DNA of 64,000 nucleotides from positions 2,914,001 through 2,978,000 of the forward strand of contig OX596340.1 of assembly GCA_951394405.1 (NCBI GenBank), read 5' to 3'. This stretch comes from Coprinellus micaceus (lineage: Eukaryota; Basidiomycota; Agaricomycetes; Agaricales; Psathyrellaceae). This document shows positions 22,183-33,480 of the stretch, one piece after another. A model generated the notes under the pieces. The model ran no database searches, was not told the origin of the DNA, and was given only the letters and a program-made list of their open reading frames with translations. Position 1 is the first letter of the stretch, and the number at the start of each line of letters is the position of its first letter. Made by a program: the position numbers and the translations under genes.

Positions 22183-24885
22183 ATGTCACTGGAGGAGCAG
22201 ACGAGGAATATGCAGGAGAGGACGTTCTGTAAATGGTATGTTCTCTGCTGCAGCCTCAGTGGTTGGAGAGGGATCTTTGACGGTGGATTAGGTTGAATAC
22301 CAAGCTCGAGGCGAATGAGTATCCACCAATGTCCTCTCTGGTGCAGGACCTCTCGGATGGAGTCCGACTCATCCAGCTTATGGTGCGATCCCTTCAGATG
22401 GTTCAACCTTCCCCCTAACTCAGCCTCATGTACAGGAAATCATGGGTATGGACTGCAGAAATGTCGAGGTCGAGGCAGTCTACTAAGGTGGCATTTGCTC
22501 ACAGGTGATACCTCCCTTGGTCGATATAACAGGAACCCCCGCATGCGGGTGCAGAAAGCGGAGAATGTTACCAAGGCACTCGAGTTCATCACCTCCAGGG
22601 GTGTCAAGCTGACCAACATCGGCCCAGAAGGTACTTTGAACCCGTTCACCAACCCATAAACCCCAGCTCCTCCACCTACTCACTCTTTGGGCTCAAAGAC
22701 ATCATCGATGGAAACCTCAAGCTTATTCTGGGGATGATATGGACCCTCATTCTGCGGTTCACCATTGCCGATATTAGGTCTGTCCAGCCTCTCTTCCGTT
22801 GAGGGGTTCCAGTGGCTCTGTCCGCCTGCTGCTCCCCAGACCCTCTGGGTAAAGAAACCCGTTCTCGGGAGATCTAGGGAGACTCGTGGCGGACATGCCA
22901 CATTCCGGCTCGGCTGGTCTGCGAACCCCGTATTCGCTCAGCGTCACTCATTCTTTTACTTCTGCAAAGTGAAGAAGGTCTTTCAGCGAAAGAAGGCCTG
23001 TTGCTGTGGTGCCAACGCAAGACGGCACCATATAAGGACGTGAGGGTGCAGGACTTCACGCACAGTTGGTCGGACGGTCTTGCTTTGTTCGTGCGCCCTA
23101 GCTTGTTCCTCGGTTCCTGGCATTCATTGACTGATTATTGCGTAGATGTGCCCTCATTCACTGTCATCGACCTGACCTGCTTGACTATGACAGGCTCGAT
23201 AAGGTCTGTCACCAAACAGGGAGTCTGGTTCGACTTGCTGATTATGCTTTGGGAGTAGGAGGATCGTCATGGGAATACTAGACTCGCCTTCCAGATCGCC
23301 GCGGACCACTTGGACATCCCAGTACGATGTACTTTCTCACCTTCATTTGCCTTCAGCTGCTCACTCCCTCCCCTAGCAACTCCTCGAAGTCGAGGATCTG
23401 TGCGATTCAGCGAAGCCTGATGAACGCTCCGTCATGACTTACATCGCCAGCTTCTTCCACGCCTTCTCGTCAATGGGTAAGCGCCCTGCTTCTCTGGTAG
23501 ACTTCGAGGATGTTCATTGGAGTGCAGAACAGACGGAGACCGAATCCCGACGCGTTGAGAAGTTCGCAGATCTCATGCAATCCGTATGGATCATCCGAAC
23601 AGACTACGAACGTCGCGCGCGCCTCCTCCTTGGAAACCTTGAGCACATCCAGTCGCAGTGGGCCGCGTCCGTGTTCATGGGTAGCTACGCCGATGCGAAG
23701 GACCAGTCAGCGCGGTTCACCACCTACAAGCAGACGACGAAACGGACGTGGGTTGCGGAACGGCAAGACGTGATCACGCTGTTTGGGAATGTGCAAACGA
23801 AGTTGAAGACGTACTCGTTGGCGGAGTACGTGCCGCCGCGGGGGTTGGCCCCGTTGGATCTCGACGCGGCGTGGCAGAGGCTGTTGGAAAGTGAAGCGAG
23901 GAGGTCGAGGGCGATCAATGCTGAAATTAGGAAGTGCGTAGCGTGTCTAGGCTGAGTGTACCCTCGTACTGATGCTTACCTATGCTACCCAGAATCAAGG
24001 AAGGACTCCGCAAGAAGTTTGCAGATATCGCGAACGCGTTCGAGGCCGGGTTACATTCTATTTCGGTCGAGCTGACCATGATTGAGGGTCCGCTCGAGGA
24101 GCAACAACAACTGGCCAAGGAAATCCAAACCAGGATACCTGGACTTTCGGAAGATCTTGCATTGGTGGCAGATGCGGAGGCGGAATGTATGGCGGCCAAC
24201 GTCGAAGAGAACGACTACACTGTGTTCACGTGGCAGGATTTGGAGTTTGAACTGGGCTTGCTCATCCAGAACATCGCGAAGAAGATCGCGTTCATAGATA
24301 ACCAGGTGAGTGTCTCCTGATCAATCCTTCAGCAGCAGCGTTTACGAGATGCTTCATAGATCGTCTCGAGGGACGTCACCAACCTCACACCCGCCCAACT
24401 CGAGCAATTCGAAACCACATTCCGGTACTTTGACAAGGATGAGACGAACACGCTGAACCAGATGGAGATGATGTCTGCTCTTGCTAGTCTCGGGATTGTG
24501 TATTCGAACCAAGACGTGGACTACATCTACGAACAGCTTGTGGGCGATTACGGCGCGGTGACGTTCGAGGCGTTCATCAACCTGCTAGTGGACATTACCG
24601 AAGACCAGACAACGCCGACGCAGCTCTTGGAGTCGTTCCAAGGCATTGCACATTCGAAGGTACGTTGACAATCACATGTACCCCTAGTAGCTGGGACTGA
24701 CGCTCCCCGAACTCTAGCCTTTCATCACCGAACTCGACCTCCGGCTAGCGCACATACCCCAAGGCTCGATCGACTACCTCCTCAATGCAATGCCAAGCAG
24801 CGCACCCCCAGACGACAGTGGTGAGCCGGAGTACGACTACGTCGGCTGGCTCGACGAGGTCTTCGGGCCTGCGCCGCAGGAGTAA
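22183..24885 (+). CDS. ain1: Alpha-actinin-like actin cross-linking protein
   Basis: Thirteen exons: 22183-22235, 22292-22382, 22436-22445, 22505-22630, 22699-22777, 22970-23086, 23146-23203, 23259-23321, 23377-23476, 23528-23933, 23993-24305, 24360-24659 and 24718-24885, giving 627 residues. CH1 is about residues 9-118 ([62 protein letters not shown]). CH2 is about 120-228 ([53 protein letters not shown]). A shortened spectrin-like rod follows ([21 protein letters not shown]) and a C-terminal EF-hand region ([20 protein letters not shown]). The length agrees with fission yeast Ain1. It bundles F-actin in the cytokinetic ring. Exon 3 is only 10 nt. The 192-nt intron 22778-22969 is the longest here and could hide an alternative exon. 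Confidence 0.92.
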
Positions 24886-25221
24886 TTATTTTGAGACTAT
24901 GTACACTACTATCACCGTCCGCACGCAGCATAATCTGACTCTGAGCTTCGCTTGGTCTTCCTCACTGCGCTTGCACAGTCCGAAGGTGTCCTTCCGCCTA
25001 TTCATGAGCCCAGTACCTCCCAGTACCCCCTAGCACCCCTGCCCTACAGCGATGAGATAATCGCTACAGCAACCCAATTCGGGTAATCGCACTGATGTGT
25101 TGTCATCACGGTGAGGACGCAGTCCAGAGCCCGAAATCCATTTAACCGCCTTCCTTGACCCACGACCACGACCACAACGACTCTTCCACTTCCCTTCCCT
25201 CCGATTTATATCTAATACACG
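24886..25221. other. Intergenic region before cofilin
   Basis: 3' flank of alpha-actinin and promoter of cofilin; no motif recognised. Confidence 0.5.
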
Positions 25222-26060
25222 ATGGTGAGCGGTCATCGTAGCGACTGCGCGATCTGGATCGTGGCACGCGATTGGAATGAGATTAGCTGACGATGAACAT
25301 CCGTATCACCTTTCATCGCTTAATCGGCGCCTACCATCTCACCTTGCCAATGGCCGTGTTGCTGGGTGCACCGTCGTGCTGCAGGCCTCGGGAGTTACCG
25401 TCAACGACCTATGCCTCTCCGCGTTCCAGGACCTCAAGCTCGGGAAGAAGCACAAGTACATCATCTACGTGCTGAACGCTACCAACACCGAGATTGTCGT
25501 TGAGAAGACCAGCTCTGGGACCTACGATAACTTTTTGGAAGATCTCCCTGAACTCGAGCCCCGTTTCGCCATCTTCGATTTTGAGTTTGAGAAGGAGGGT
25601 GCGGGGAAGAGGAACAAGATTCTGTTCATTGCTTGGTGAGTCCTCATTTGTTTTGGGTGGTTGGGGTTCTGTATTGGGGAGGCAAAGGGGGGAAGAGGTA
25701 GAGGCGGAGATGGGTCCCCGTGGTACGCCGGCTGTGCTGGCCGCGAGCTGTATTGCACGTATGAGCCACGCCCTGGATCCCCCCTATCATGTCATCAGCC
25801 CCCCTTGAACCCTTCGTTCGAACGCTGACGAAAACGCATCAGGTCTCCCGACGGCTCCAAGATCAAGCAGAAGATGGTGTACGCGTCGTCCAAGGATGCG
25901 CTCCGACGAAGTCTGCAGGGTATCGCTTTTGAGGTCCAAGGAACCGATCTGGAGGAAGTGTCCTATGACACTGGTGCGTAGTTGATCTCTGGGTGTCCCT
26001 TTACGTGTTGGCTGATTTGAGGTCTTTGAAGTGCTCGAGAAGGTCAGCAAGGGCAATTGA
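25222..26060 (+). CDS. cof1: Cofilin / actin-depolymerising factor
   Basis: Four exons: 25222-25224 (the ATG alone), 25385-25635, 25843-25973 and 26032-26060, giving 137 residues, the normal cofilin size. The protein starts [19 protein letters not shown], where the Ser after Ala is the usual inhibitory phosphorylation position. [41 protein letters not shown] and the actin-binding helix [24 protein letters not shown] follow. It severs and recycles actin filaments. A first exon consisting only of the start codon is known in cofilin genes of many eukaryotes and supports this model. It is followed by a diverged tandem copy at 26847. Confidence 0.95.
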
Positions 26061-26846
26061 GCGATGCGATAACGGCTGTGTCCTTTCTTGTGTTCAACCT
26101 CTCTTGTGGGATCTTTTAGTTTTTCCTCGACGGACGAACGTATATTTCACACTATGTACCCGTATCTCAAATTAAAGGCGTTGACTCGAGAAACTCGAGC
26201 TCTCTGACCAAGTCGAGGACGGAGGTCCCTTACTTTGGAGGGCTCAACCCTAAGACCCTGCGCGGCATCGAGGTAGATCGAGGGACAGCGCTGGGCGCTA
26301 CTTTTTCATTATGAGGAACTCGAAGGTTGGCGGGACCAACGGAGATGCCCGAGGGGACGGATCAGAGGGACTAGCAAAACGTGACCGAGGGTCTCTAGTA
26401 ATGTCAATTCTCTGGCGGCCTGAGGGCTTAGCAGTCGAGTTGCAGAGATTGGGAAAGGACTCGGGAGATGGCGGTGGCATTGGAATACGGAATAAAGGAA
26501 TAAACAAAACTATTAGAAACTTTCCCGATCGGTCAATGAGGCAAATTGAGCGCTGCCGAACTTGATCACGGGCGCTTATTTCTTTCCATCGGTCATGGGA
26601 TGACCTCATCGAGTACAAGCGTGGTAGATTTGCCTTGTGCGAGTCTTAAAGCCATGAAATACGGTGGGGCACCAACGCGATGGAGAAGCTTTGCTGTGTT
26701 GGGGTTGGTGCCCAAGTCAACACGGCTGTCGAGTGGGCTTTACAACATGGCCCTCTCGAGTCCCCCACAGCCTAGAGAACACCCGGTGACTGCTGCGTAT
26801 CTTGCATTATCTTCCTCCTCCCCCTCCAGTTTCTACCTACGAGGCG
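26061..26846. other. Intergenic region between the two cofilin genes
   Basis: 3' flank of cof1 and promoter of the second cofilin. It has two copies of the recurrent motif: GGGCGCTA at 26293 and CACGGGCGCTTATT at 26567-26580. No gene seen. Confidence 0.5.
26567..26580 (+). promoter_or_regulatory. GGGCGCTTA motif upstream of second cofilin
   Basis: CACGGGCGCTTATT lies about 270 bp before the start of the duplicate cofilin; a GGGCGCTA copy lies at 26293. cof1 has none in its promoter. Confidence 0.35.
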
Positions 26847-27525
26847 ATGGTGAGTGTGCGCTACAGATGGCGAAATTAAGGACTACGATATATGAACTGA
26901 TATGCCATATCTGAACACCGTTTTGTCGGATGGTGCGCTTGCAGCCCCCAGTGGTCACCGTCAACGAACAATGTACTGCCACATTCGAGGAGCTAAAGGT
27001 CAACAAGAAGCACAGATATGTTATCTACACTCTCAACCCCGAGAACACCGAGATTACCATCGAGAAGACTAGCGATCGCGGAGCATCCTACGAGAACTTC
27101 CTTGACGATCTTCCGCAGGGTGAGCCACGCTTTGCGGTTTTTGATCTCGAGGATTACGGGAGGGACGGCTATTTAGAGAGGAAGACTTTATATATCCAAT
27201 GGTGAGTTGTCCGTCTGTATGTCTGGGTCGGCTCTAGACAGAGGGAGGTGGTAATGAGTTCCAAGCGCTGATCCTGACTCGGAACTTCATCGACGTCCAG
27301 GCACCCCGATGGCGCCAGGTTGCGGCAGAAGGTGGAGTATTCGACCTCGAACCAAGTTCTCCGGCGCAGTCTGCGGGGTATCAATCTGGATATGCAGAGG
27401 ACTGGCCCGGAGGACATGGAATATGAGTCTGGTGGGTAACCTCTTTCTTCCCCTCTCCTGCCCTGGGTGTTTTGTTGATTTGATTCTCTGTAGTTTGTAT
27501 TAAGGCATTGGCGCTAAATAAATGA
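26847..27525 (+). CDS. Diverged second cofilin (tandem duplicate)
   Basis: Exons 26847-26849 (ATG only), 26945-27201, 27301-27431 and 27494-27525 encode 140 residues with all three introns at the same places as cof1. The protein reads MPPVVTVNEQCTATFEELK, KKHRYVIYTLNPENTEITIE, YENFLDDLPQGEPRFAVFDLE and HPDGARLRQKVEYSTSNQVLRRSL. The regulatory Ser near the N-terminus is replaced by PPV, so phospho-inhibition of the usual kind is unlikely. The C-terminus (YESVCIKALALNK) differs from cof1; the last splice site has an alternative donor 4 nt downstream that would end the protein earlier. Actin binding is likely, but a specialised or stage-specific role is inference. Confidence 0.85.
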
Positions 27526-28163
27526 GAGGCATGACGTCGAATCGTCTCCCTTTCCTGTTGCATGTCGTGTACTCGTAACTCAAATCCTGAGGCGCTGACT
27601 GGACACTTGTGTCTGTAAGTTTTGCACCTTGACCGGGTCGCTGGACTGCTAGGGGCCCTGGGGGTTCTCATATGACTACGCTGGTCTCTTACTTAGCGTT
27701 CATATGAATTTTGGGCACCGCGGTGTGTGCATACCTTTCATTGTGTTGGTCGTATTCAACTTCGAAGATGTCCCTGGGAAAGGCACGGCGCGCTCTCGGA
27801 GATGACTGAGGGCGGATCAAATGTGTGACCAAACACAACACAAACACACCCGCTAACCTACATAAGCGGGCAGGCCCTCGATCTTTCCCCATCGCAGCTC
27901 TTTCTTCCTTTCCCCCGCCATCCTCCAGTTACTTGCACCCTTGAATGCCCTCAGAAAGGGGGGACGGGGAGAAGGAGATCGGTTCGGCAATCACCGAGAC
28001 ATGTGATCATTGTTTATATTGAATGGCGTTGTGGTTGGGCTATTTGCTGAGATTTGGTTTTCGAGGTTTTGGACTCATCGCCCTTCCCAAGGCACTCTGC
28101 AACAACGCCCCTTGGGTTCTTCCCCACAGCCCCGCTCCGCATTTACACCCGAACATCCATGCG
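27526..28163. other. Intergenic region before FYR-domain gene
   Basis: No gene or clear signal seen beyond short pyrimidine-rich tracts near 27895-27925. Confidence 0.5.
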
Positions 28164-31151
28164 ATGCCCACCAGCAATGACCAGGACACTCTGATGGCCT
28201 CGTCCAGCAGCGTGCCCACCTTATCAACGCCAGCAGCATCGGGTTCAGCGTCCAAGCGGGACAATCTCGACATCCAGGACAAGTACCGGAAGCTCAAAAA
28301 GCGGTTCTTTGAGTTGGAGGAGGTGGGTGGCCCTTTCTGTTCTCTTTCTCGAACATTCAGAGAAAGGGCTTTAACACGGGCTAATAAACTAGAAACACAA
28401 GGAAATGTCGACGGAGCTCCAGAAATCGGGCGAGCGGAACGTGAGGATACGCCAGGAGCGAGAGTGCGTGGTATTCCCTTTCTGCGGACACGGCGCTAAC
28501 CTGGACGACAGCCAACTATATGAAAGAATTATGGAGCTCGAACAGCAGGGTTTGCGCGGCTCACCAGGATCCCCTTCCGTCGCATTACCCCGCACACTGC
28601 TCAGCGCGCGTGCACGTTCGTCCTTCGAGGAGAACCTGCGCAACGCCATGGACGAAGAAGACGAGGAGGACGGAGACGATCTGTTACTCCCCTCGCGACC
28701 CACGCCCGCGGTGGTCCCATCAACGCGTCGATCTACGCGCTCATCAAACGGCAAGGCCACAGCCAACGGCAACCCCAGTCCCCGAACTCGTTCTAAGCGC
28801 TCAGAGCCAGACGATGGTGCACTGGTGCCTGCCGCCCCTTCGAAACGCCACAAGACACGACCCAGTGTGGACACCACGCAACTAGGCGACGAGGCGATGC
28901 ACGAGGAGAGTGATGTTGGTGAAGGGAGGGGCAAGAAGAAGAAGAAGCCGCCTCTGCATACAGCACGGGTACTGCGCAACGAGGATGAGGGTGTGCCGTC
29001 GCCTGAGGAAGGGGGCGCGGATGTGATTATGCAAGGCCTACCACCACCACCGCCGTCGTTGTCGGACGCATTCAGTAATCCTTCACCCACTCCCCCGCTT
29101 GCGGCAGAAATCGAAGGCCTTGCTCCGGACGTCTCGGAACTTGGCCCATCGGCTACCGCCGACTCACAATCTCTCCCTCCTCCTGAGCAACAATCGTTTA
29201 CCCCCATCGACCCGAACCTCGAAGCAACTTCTTCCACTTCCACCGGGAATGCTGGGAACAGCGCCTCGTCCGGCCCTCGTGCCTCCACCTCGAATGGCCC
29301 CGCTTCAAATCCCCTCAGCGGCAACCCATATCTCAGCCTCAGCACCCTCATGGTCGCTAAGCCTCACTCGAACGGAGCCCCCACACCTGCCCCCGCCACT
29401 GCCCACCCTATGTTTATGAACCCCTATATGTATTATCCAAGCCCGATCACACCAGTAACCGCCACACCGAACACCCCTTCCTATCCCTACAACCCGTACT
29501 TCTACCTCACCGCACCCCCCATGCTGCCTGGGCCACCGCCACCCGGCATGTATCCCCCTCCCCAGCAAAACAACGCCCCCCCACCAACGCCGACGTCGTC
29601 CACGCAAACTCGACCGCCTCAATCCGTCGATGGTCAGCAGCCGCGGGTCAAGCCTAAACGGATGAAGGCGCATACAGTGACGAGTAAGAGCTATAGCATC
29701 CCGCTTGTACCGAGAGACAAGAATGGGAAACCGATGCTGCCGCTGAATGTGGGGATTATGACGGTGATCAACTTGGGGGATGTGTGTATGCGAGAGCATT
29801 TCCACACGGAGAGGTATATCTTCCCCGTAGGTTACGAAGTGACACGGTACGTCTCTCCCCTCCTTCCTCATCTTATCACTCCCTCATTAACTGAATACGC
29901 CGCAGACGGTACCTCTCTACAATCAACCCCAACATCGAAGTCGTCTATCATTGCACGATCCTCGATGGGGGAGATGGCCCAAAGTTCCAGATCGTGCCGA
30001 GTGATACAGCGGACAGGCCGGTCATCGCGGGGACGGCGACTGGCGCGTGGTCGAGCATCGTCAAACAGGCGAACGCCATTCGGAATCGCCAGCACTCGAA
30101 TTCGGTATCAGGCCCCGACTTCTTTGGACTGGGGCAGAACACGATCAAGCATTTAATACAGGAGTTGCCTGGAGCGGATCGGTTGAGGGATTATGTGTGG
30201 CAGAACTTCATTGAGGGAGGGTGAGTACTGCCTTTCCCCCTTTGGCTTTGTGTGCGACTTCATTTCATTGACGCTGATACGACTATCTTTGGCTTGTCTA
30301 GTCCTCTTGGCGGTCGCCACGCAGCCGTCATTCCCGCCCTACCTGAAGAATACGACGCTGCCCTCCCTCGAGGCGCCGTCTACCACTCCCCCCTCGAACG
30401 CCAGAAGCGGATAATGGAGCACCAATCCGCACCAAGTCCCGGGGAACTCCCCAAAGGCCTTTCACACTACCCGCAGCACATCATCGCGCAGGCAGGAGCC
30501 ACTGGCCAGCCTCTCCCTTCCCTACCTGGGCAATCGCTCCCTCCTCCTGGCCAACAGCCCCTGCACGGTCAACCCCAACTTCCGGCGCAGGTACAGCAGT
30601 CCGTGCAGCATGCACAGTTGCAGGCGCAACAAGCGGCGCAGATGCAGCAGTTTCAGGATGCGGGGAGGATGATGTTTGTGCCGATGGATCCGCAGCAGGC
30701 AGCGCACATTCAGCAGCAGCACCAACAGCTCATGCAGCAGCATCACTCACAGCAAGCGGCTCTTGGCCAGCAGCAACAGGCCTCGCCGCAGCCACCACTT
30801 ATGCAGTCCCCCGTCCCCGGTCCTTCGACGGTGTCTGGTTCGGGCCTAGCCACGCCTGTGGAGGGAGGGTCTGCCTCGCCTTCTCATGCCGCTCCAGCAC
30901 TGAGCAAATCGCCACCCCAAGCCCTGCCCCCACCTATTGGTAACGGCGCGCCCACCGGTATTTTGCCGCATGGGGTCGGTGTGCCGCAACCACAATCACA
31001 GCACCACCAGCAACATCCACATCCCCACCCACAGATCGAACAAGTGTCCCAGCACCATGCCTCGATGACGCAGCAGCCCACGCCGATCACGCCCAGCACG
31101 AGTGCGCCGTCGCTTGCGAGTCTTATGCAGGGTTATCGTCCGCCCGCTTGA
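28164..31151 (+). CDS. FYRN/FYRC-domain chromatin protein (TBRG1-like)
   Basis: Five exons (28164-28322, 28393-28463, 28512-29846, 29906-30220, 30302-31151) encode 909 residues. Residues ~35-88 form a coiled coil (LDIQDKYRKLKKRFFELEE, then HKEMSTELQKSGERNVRIRQ). A disordered Ser/Pro/Glu region with basic patches (RGKKKKKPP) follows. FYRN is about 469-555 (LPLNVGIMTVINLGDVC, ERYIFPVGYEVTRRYLST, VYHCTILDGGDGPKFQI) and FYRC about 555-630 (VIAGTATGAWSSIVKQAN, SGPDFFGLGQNTIKHLIQ, YVWQNFIEGG). The end is Gln/Pro-rich. FYR domains occur in MLL, KDM5-type and TBRG1 proteins and act in chromatin complexes in the nucleus. The 48-nt intron 28464-28511 is a multiple of three without a stop, so its retention would add 16 residues; removal is favoured because it restores the coiled coil (RERDQLYERIMELEQQ). 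Confidence 0.88.
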
Positions 31152-31939
31152 ATGTGGGTGCCGAGCAATGTTGCCACCTCTGATGTCTCCTCATGGTGTG
31201 TTTTACACCTTGTATGCCCGATCCATTCATCCGTTTCACGCCCTGCATCCGTTTTCTCCGTTGTTTATAACTGTTTTATAGGGCCATTGTTCGTCCCTTT
31301 TTCGTTGTGCTGTTGTCATGAAATTCACGTTGTTTTGTTGAGCTCTCCACGAATGTATCTCCCATGTCTTTTCGCGCTTTCCTTTTTTCCCCTCGTTTGC
31401 CTTGTGTGTCCCGTACTTTATTCGACCCAACCACCGTCCTCCCCGACCCAGCCTCGTGCTGACCACCCAGTCGGTGTGGGGGGCGTTTCTTTGGTGCTTT
31501 CGTGGTATACGCTCTGGGCCATTTCCATCCCATTCCATTCAGTTGGAAGAGGCGAGCGGATTTGGTCCTCTCAAGCGAGCGTACACTGGGTCTAGATCGA
31601 ACAACGCGTCGGCCTTGAACAAGCCATTTGTGACGCTGCTTCTGTGGGGACCCTAGCCCTTGCGAGGATTGTGCGGGAAATACGGGTAGTATATGAAGCA
31701 GACATTTTTGGGATTGGGAGTGGTTGATCCGTGGTGTAGAGTCACTCTGTGGGGCTGTCGAAGCCCACATGTCGTGAACGACAGCTGGGCGCTTATCACA
31801 GTGGTCATCGGATTTTGAGCTCCGCTCGGGTATGATGGTGAGACTACGTGTTACGTACGTGTAATCGAATAGCAGCAGCTACTAGATACTTATCACTTTA
31901 CCGCTCACATTCTGTCCATCCTACCACCTTGAAGTTGCC
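31152..31939. other. Intergenic region, start of the membrane-protein array
   Basis: T-rich 3' flank of the FYR gene to about 31450, then sequence without coding signal, then the two-element promoter at 31787-31838. Confidence 0.5.
31787..31838 (+). promoter_or_regulatory. Two-element promoter of membrane-protein gene 31940
   Basis: GGGCGCTTA (31788-31796) is followed 17 nt later by TTTTGAGCTCCGCTCGGG (31813-31830) and TATGATGG, about 127 bp before the start. Confidence 0.55.
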
Positions 31940-33214
31940 ATGGCTGACGGGAGGACCAGAGCGGTCGATAATGTCTCCACCCGGAGTCAGCTTCCAGCAC
32001 CCTTCGCCGATTCGACTCAAAGCGACCTCGACAGTGGACGTCTACACCTGAGCACCGCCTTCAGATACTCTCTCATCGTGCTACCTTTCCCAGCAGTTTC
32101 TTGGCTCCTTTGGTCAGGAAACTTCCGCGGATCGTATTACCAGCACGATGACCGCCCCCGCCTGTGCGACTTCACCCCTCAGCACTGCGATACCCTCGTG
32201 TCTTTCCCCATGTTTGTCATGCCCACGACAGGAGTCTTCGCCTTCATATTTCTTCTCGTTCTGGACCATTTCCTCGTGGTTTCACCCATTTTTGGCCCTT
32301 CACAAGGGCCTTCGACCGCCATTCAAACCGGGTTGGAAGGGGAACACAGGGCAAACAACCAGGCCAGCGGAGACGACCTCGGGAGGCGGCGACACCATGC
32401 ACATACGATCCTACGATTCTGCATCGTTGTGGCCTGGATTTGCAGCGCCGTGTGCACATTCTGCTTCCTCGTAGCTACGGCCAACGCAAGTCTCGTCCTC
32501 AGACTTGACTCTCCTTTCGAGAAGGATAGATGGGACGACAAGGTGATATTTGTGACGAGGGTTATCCTCGGATATGGAGAGGCAATTTCCGATGCACTAC
32601 TCGCGTATTGCATGGGCAGGGCCGCTCTTACGCTCTCGAGGGCCAGGCGAGCAATTGGGCCGAGAGATGGCGTGGGGGGAGCGGGTCAGATGTTATTCTG
32701 GGCACGCCTGTCCGGGGCGTGGAGCCGAGTCATTGAGGGGTATTGGCACCAGCGAGCCGTGTTGGACAAGGCAGTCGTGTGTTTGGTGTCGGCCCTCGCG
32801 TTATCCTTTGTTTCTGCCATTATTTGCCTTGAACATGAGCCTTTCGCGTATCTGACATCATTTAACCTTCTCTCTTGCTTTCTTACTGTAGTATTCGTAT
32901 GGCCAGCTCTTCTTTCACTTCACGATTATAGTTCTAGTAACATGCATGTCAGGAAGATCCCTCGCATTGTGATCCCTACTTTTCTTCTCCTCCTGGCTTC
33001 TTTTTGGGTCTCGACCTCAAGCGCATACATTTTCGAATATGTTCGTGCATTACTCTGCCCTTGGTACCCCGATCTGCCATCTTGCTCATATGTTAGGTAC
33101 CATAGCATTTGGGCTGCGGCTGTGGTGGGGTTAGCTGGTTATATGCAGGCTTGGAGTTTGGGAGGAGCTGCAGTGCTGATCTGGAGGGCGGGGGGCGCGG
33201 TTTACCTCGAATAA
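31940..33214 (+). CDS. Orphan eight-pass membrane protein, array member A1
   Basis: Single exon, 424 residues, eight hydrophobic segments at roughly residues 42-64, 86-110, 162-186, 209-232, 278-300, 311-332, 345-368 and 390-415. Loop 1 has RPRLCDFTPQHCDTL; loop 7 has ALLCPWYPDLPSCSYVR. TM3 ends with an N-glycosylation site (TANASLV), and TM4 begins VILGYGEAISDALLAYCMG. The cytosolic loop before TM5 carries the family signature HQRAVLDKAVVCLV. Arg/Lys-rich even loops and Cys/Asn-bearing odd loops suggest cytosolic N- and C-termini. No known transporter, channel or receptor motif is seen. A decayed copy lies at 35231-36170. Confidence 0.82.
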   Translation: MADGRTRAVDNVSTRSQLPAPFADSTQSDLDSGRLHLSTAFRYSLIVLPFPAVSWLLWSGNFRGSYYQHDDRPRLCDFTPQHCDTLVSFPMFVMPTTGVFAFIFLLVLDHFLVVSPIFGPSQGPSTAIQTGLEGEHRANNQASGDDLGRRRHHAHTILRFCIVVAWICSAVCTFCFLVATANASLVLRLDSPFEKDRWDDKVIFVTRVILGYGEAISDALLAYCMGRAALTLSRARRAIGPRDGVGGAGQMLFWARLSGAWSRVIEGYWHQRAVLDKAVVCLVSALALSFVSAIICLEHEPFAYLTSFNLLSCFLTVVFVWPALLSLHDYSSSNMHVRKIPRIVIPTFLLLLASFWVSTSSAYIFEYVRALLCPWYPDLPSCSYVRYHSIWAAAVVGLAGYMQAWSLGGAAVLIWRAGGAVYLE

Positions 33215-33351
33215 AGCAGAGGGTAGAGTAGATTGTTGGGGAGGGTCGACAGCAGTACGCAGCTACTTTCTATACAGGACTCTTCTGAATCTCGGAGGGC
33301 TCAAGCTAATCTTCTCAGCACAAAAAAGTTAACATCGATGTTCACAGTGGT

Positions 33352-33401
33352 GAGCGCTTAGCCGCTGCAATGCGGTTTGAATCTCCGCTCGGGCTTGATG
33401 G
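33352..33401 (+). promoter_or_regulatory. Two-element promoter of membrane-protein gene 33481
   Basis: GAGCGCTTA (33352-33360) and TTTGAATCTCCGCTCGGG (33376-33393) followed by CTTGATGG. A CCACCACCACCACACC leader immediately precedes the ATG. Confidence 0.55.
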
Positions 33402-33480
33402 GATCGTGGCAACACAATCAGGCCGCACGACTGCGCACTCAGGCTCTTCCTTCTCCTGCCACCACCACCACCACACCGCA

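Noticed and set aside
28389..29351. 320-codon antisense frame across the FYR-domain gene
   Set aside because: Compositional shadow of the Ser/Pro-rich region; the sense strand has spliced FYRN/FYRC domains.
33370..33480. N-terminal extension (starting at 33370) of membrane protein B1 with a His run
   Set aside because: The extension is the promoter element plus CCACCACC leader read as protein; the copy B2 and other members start at the later Met.
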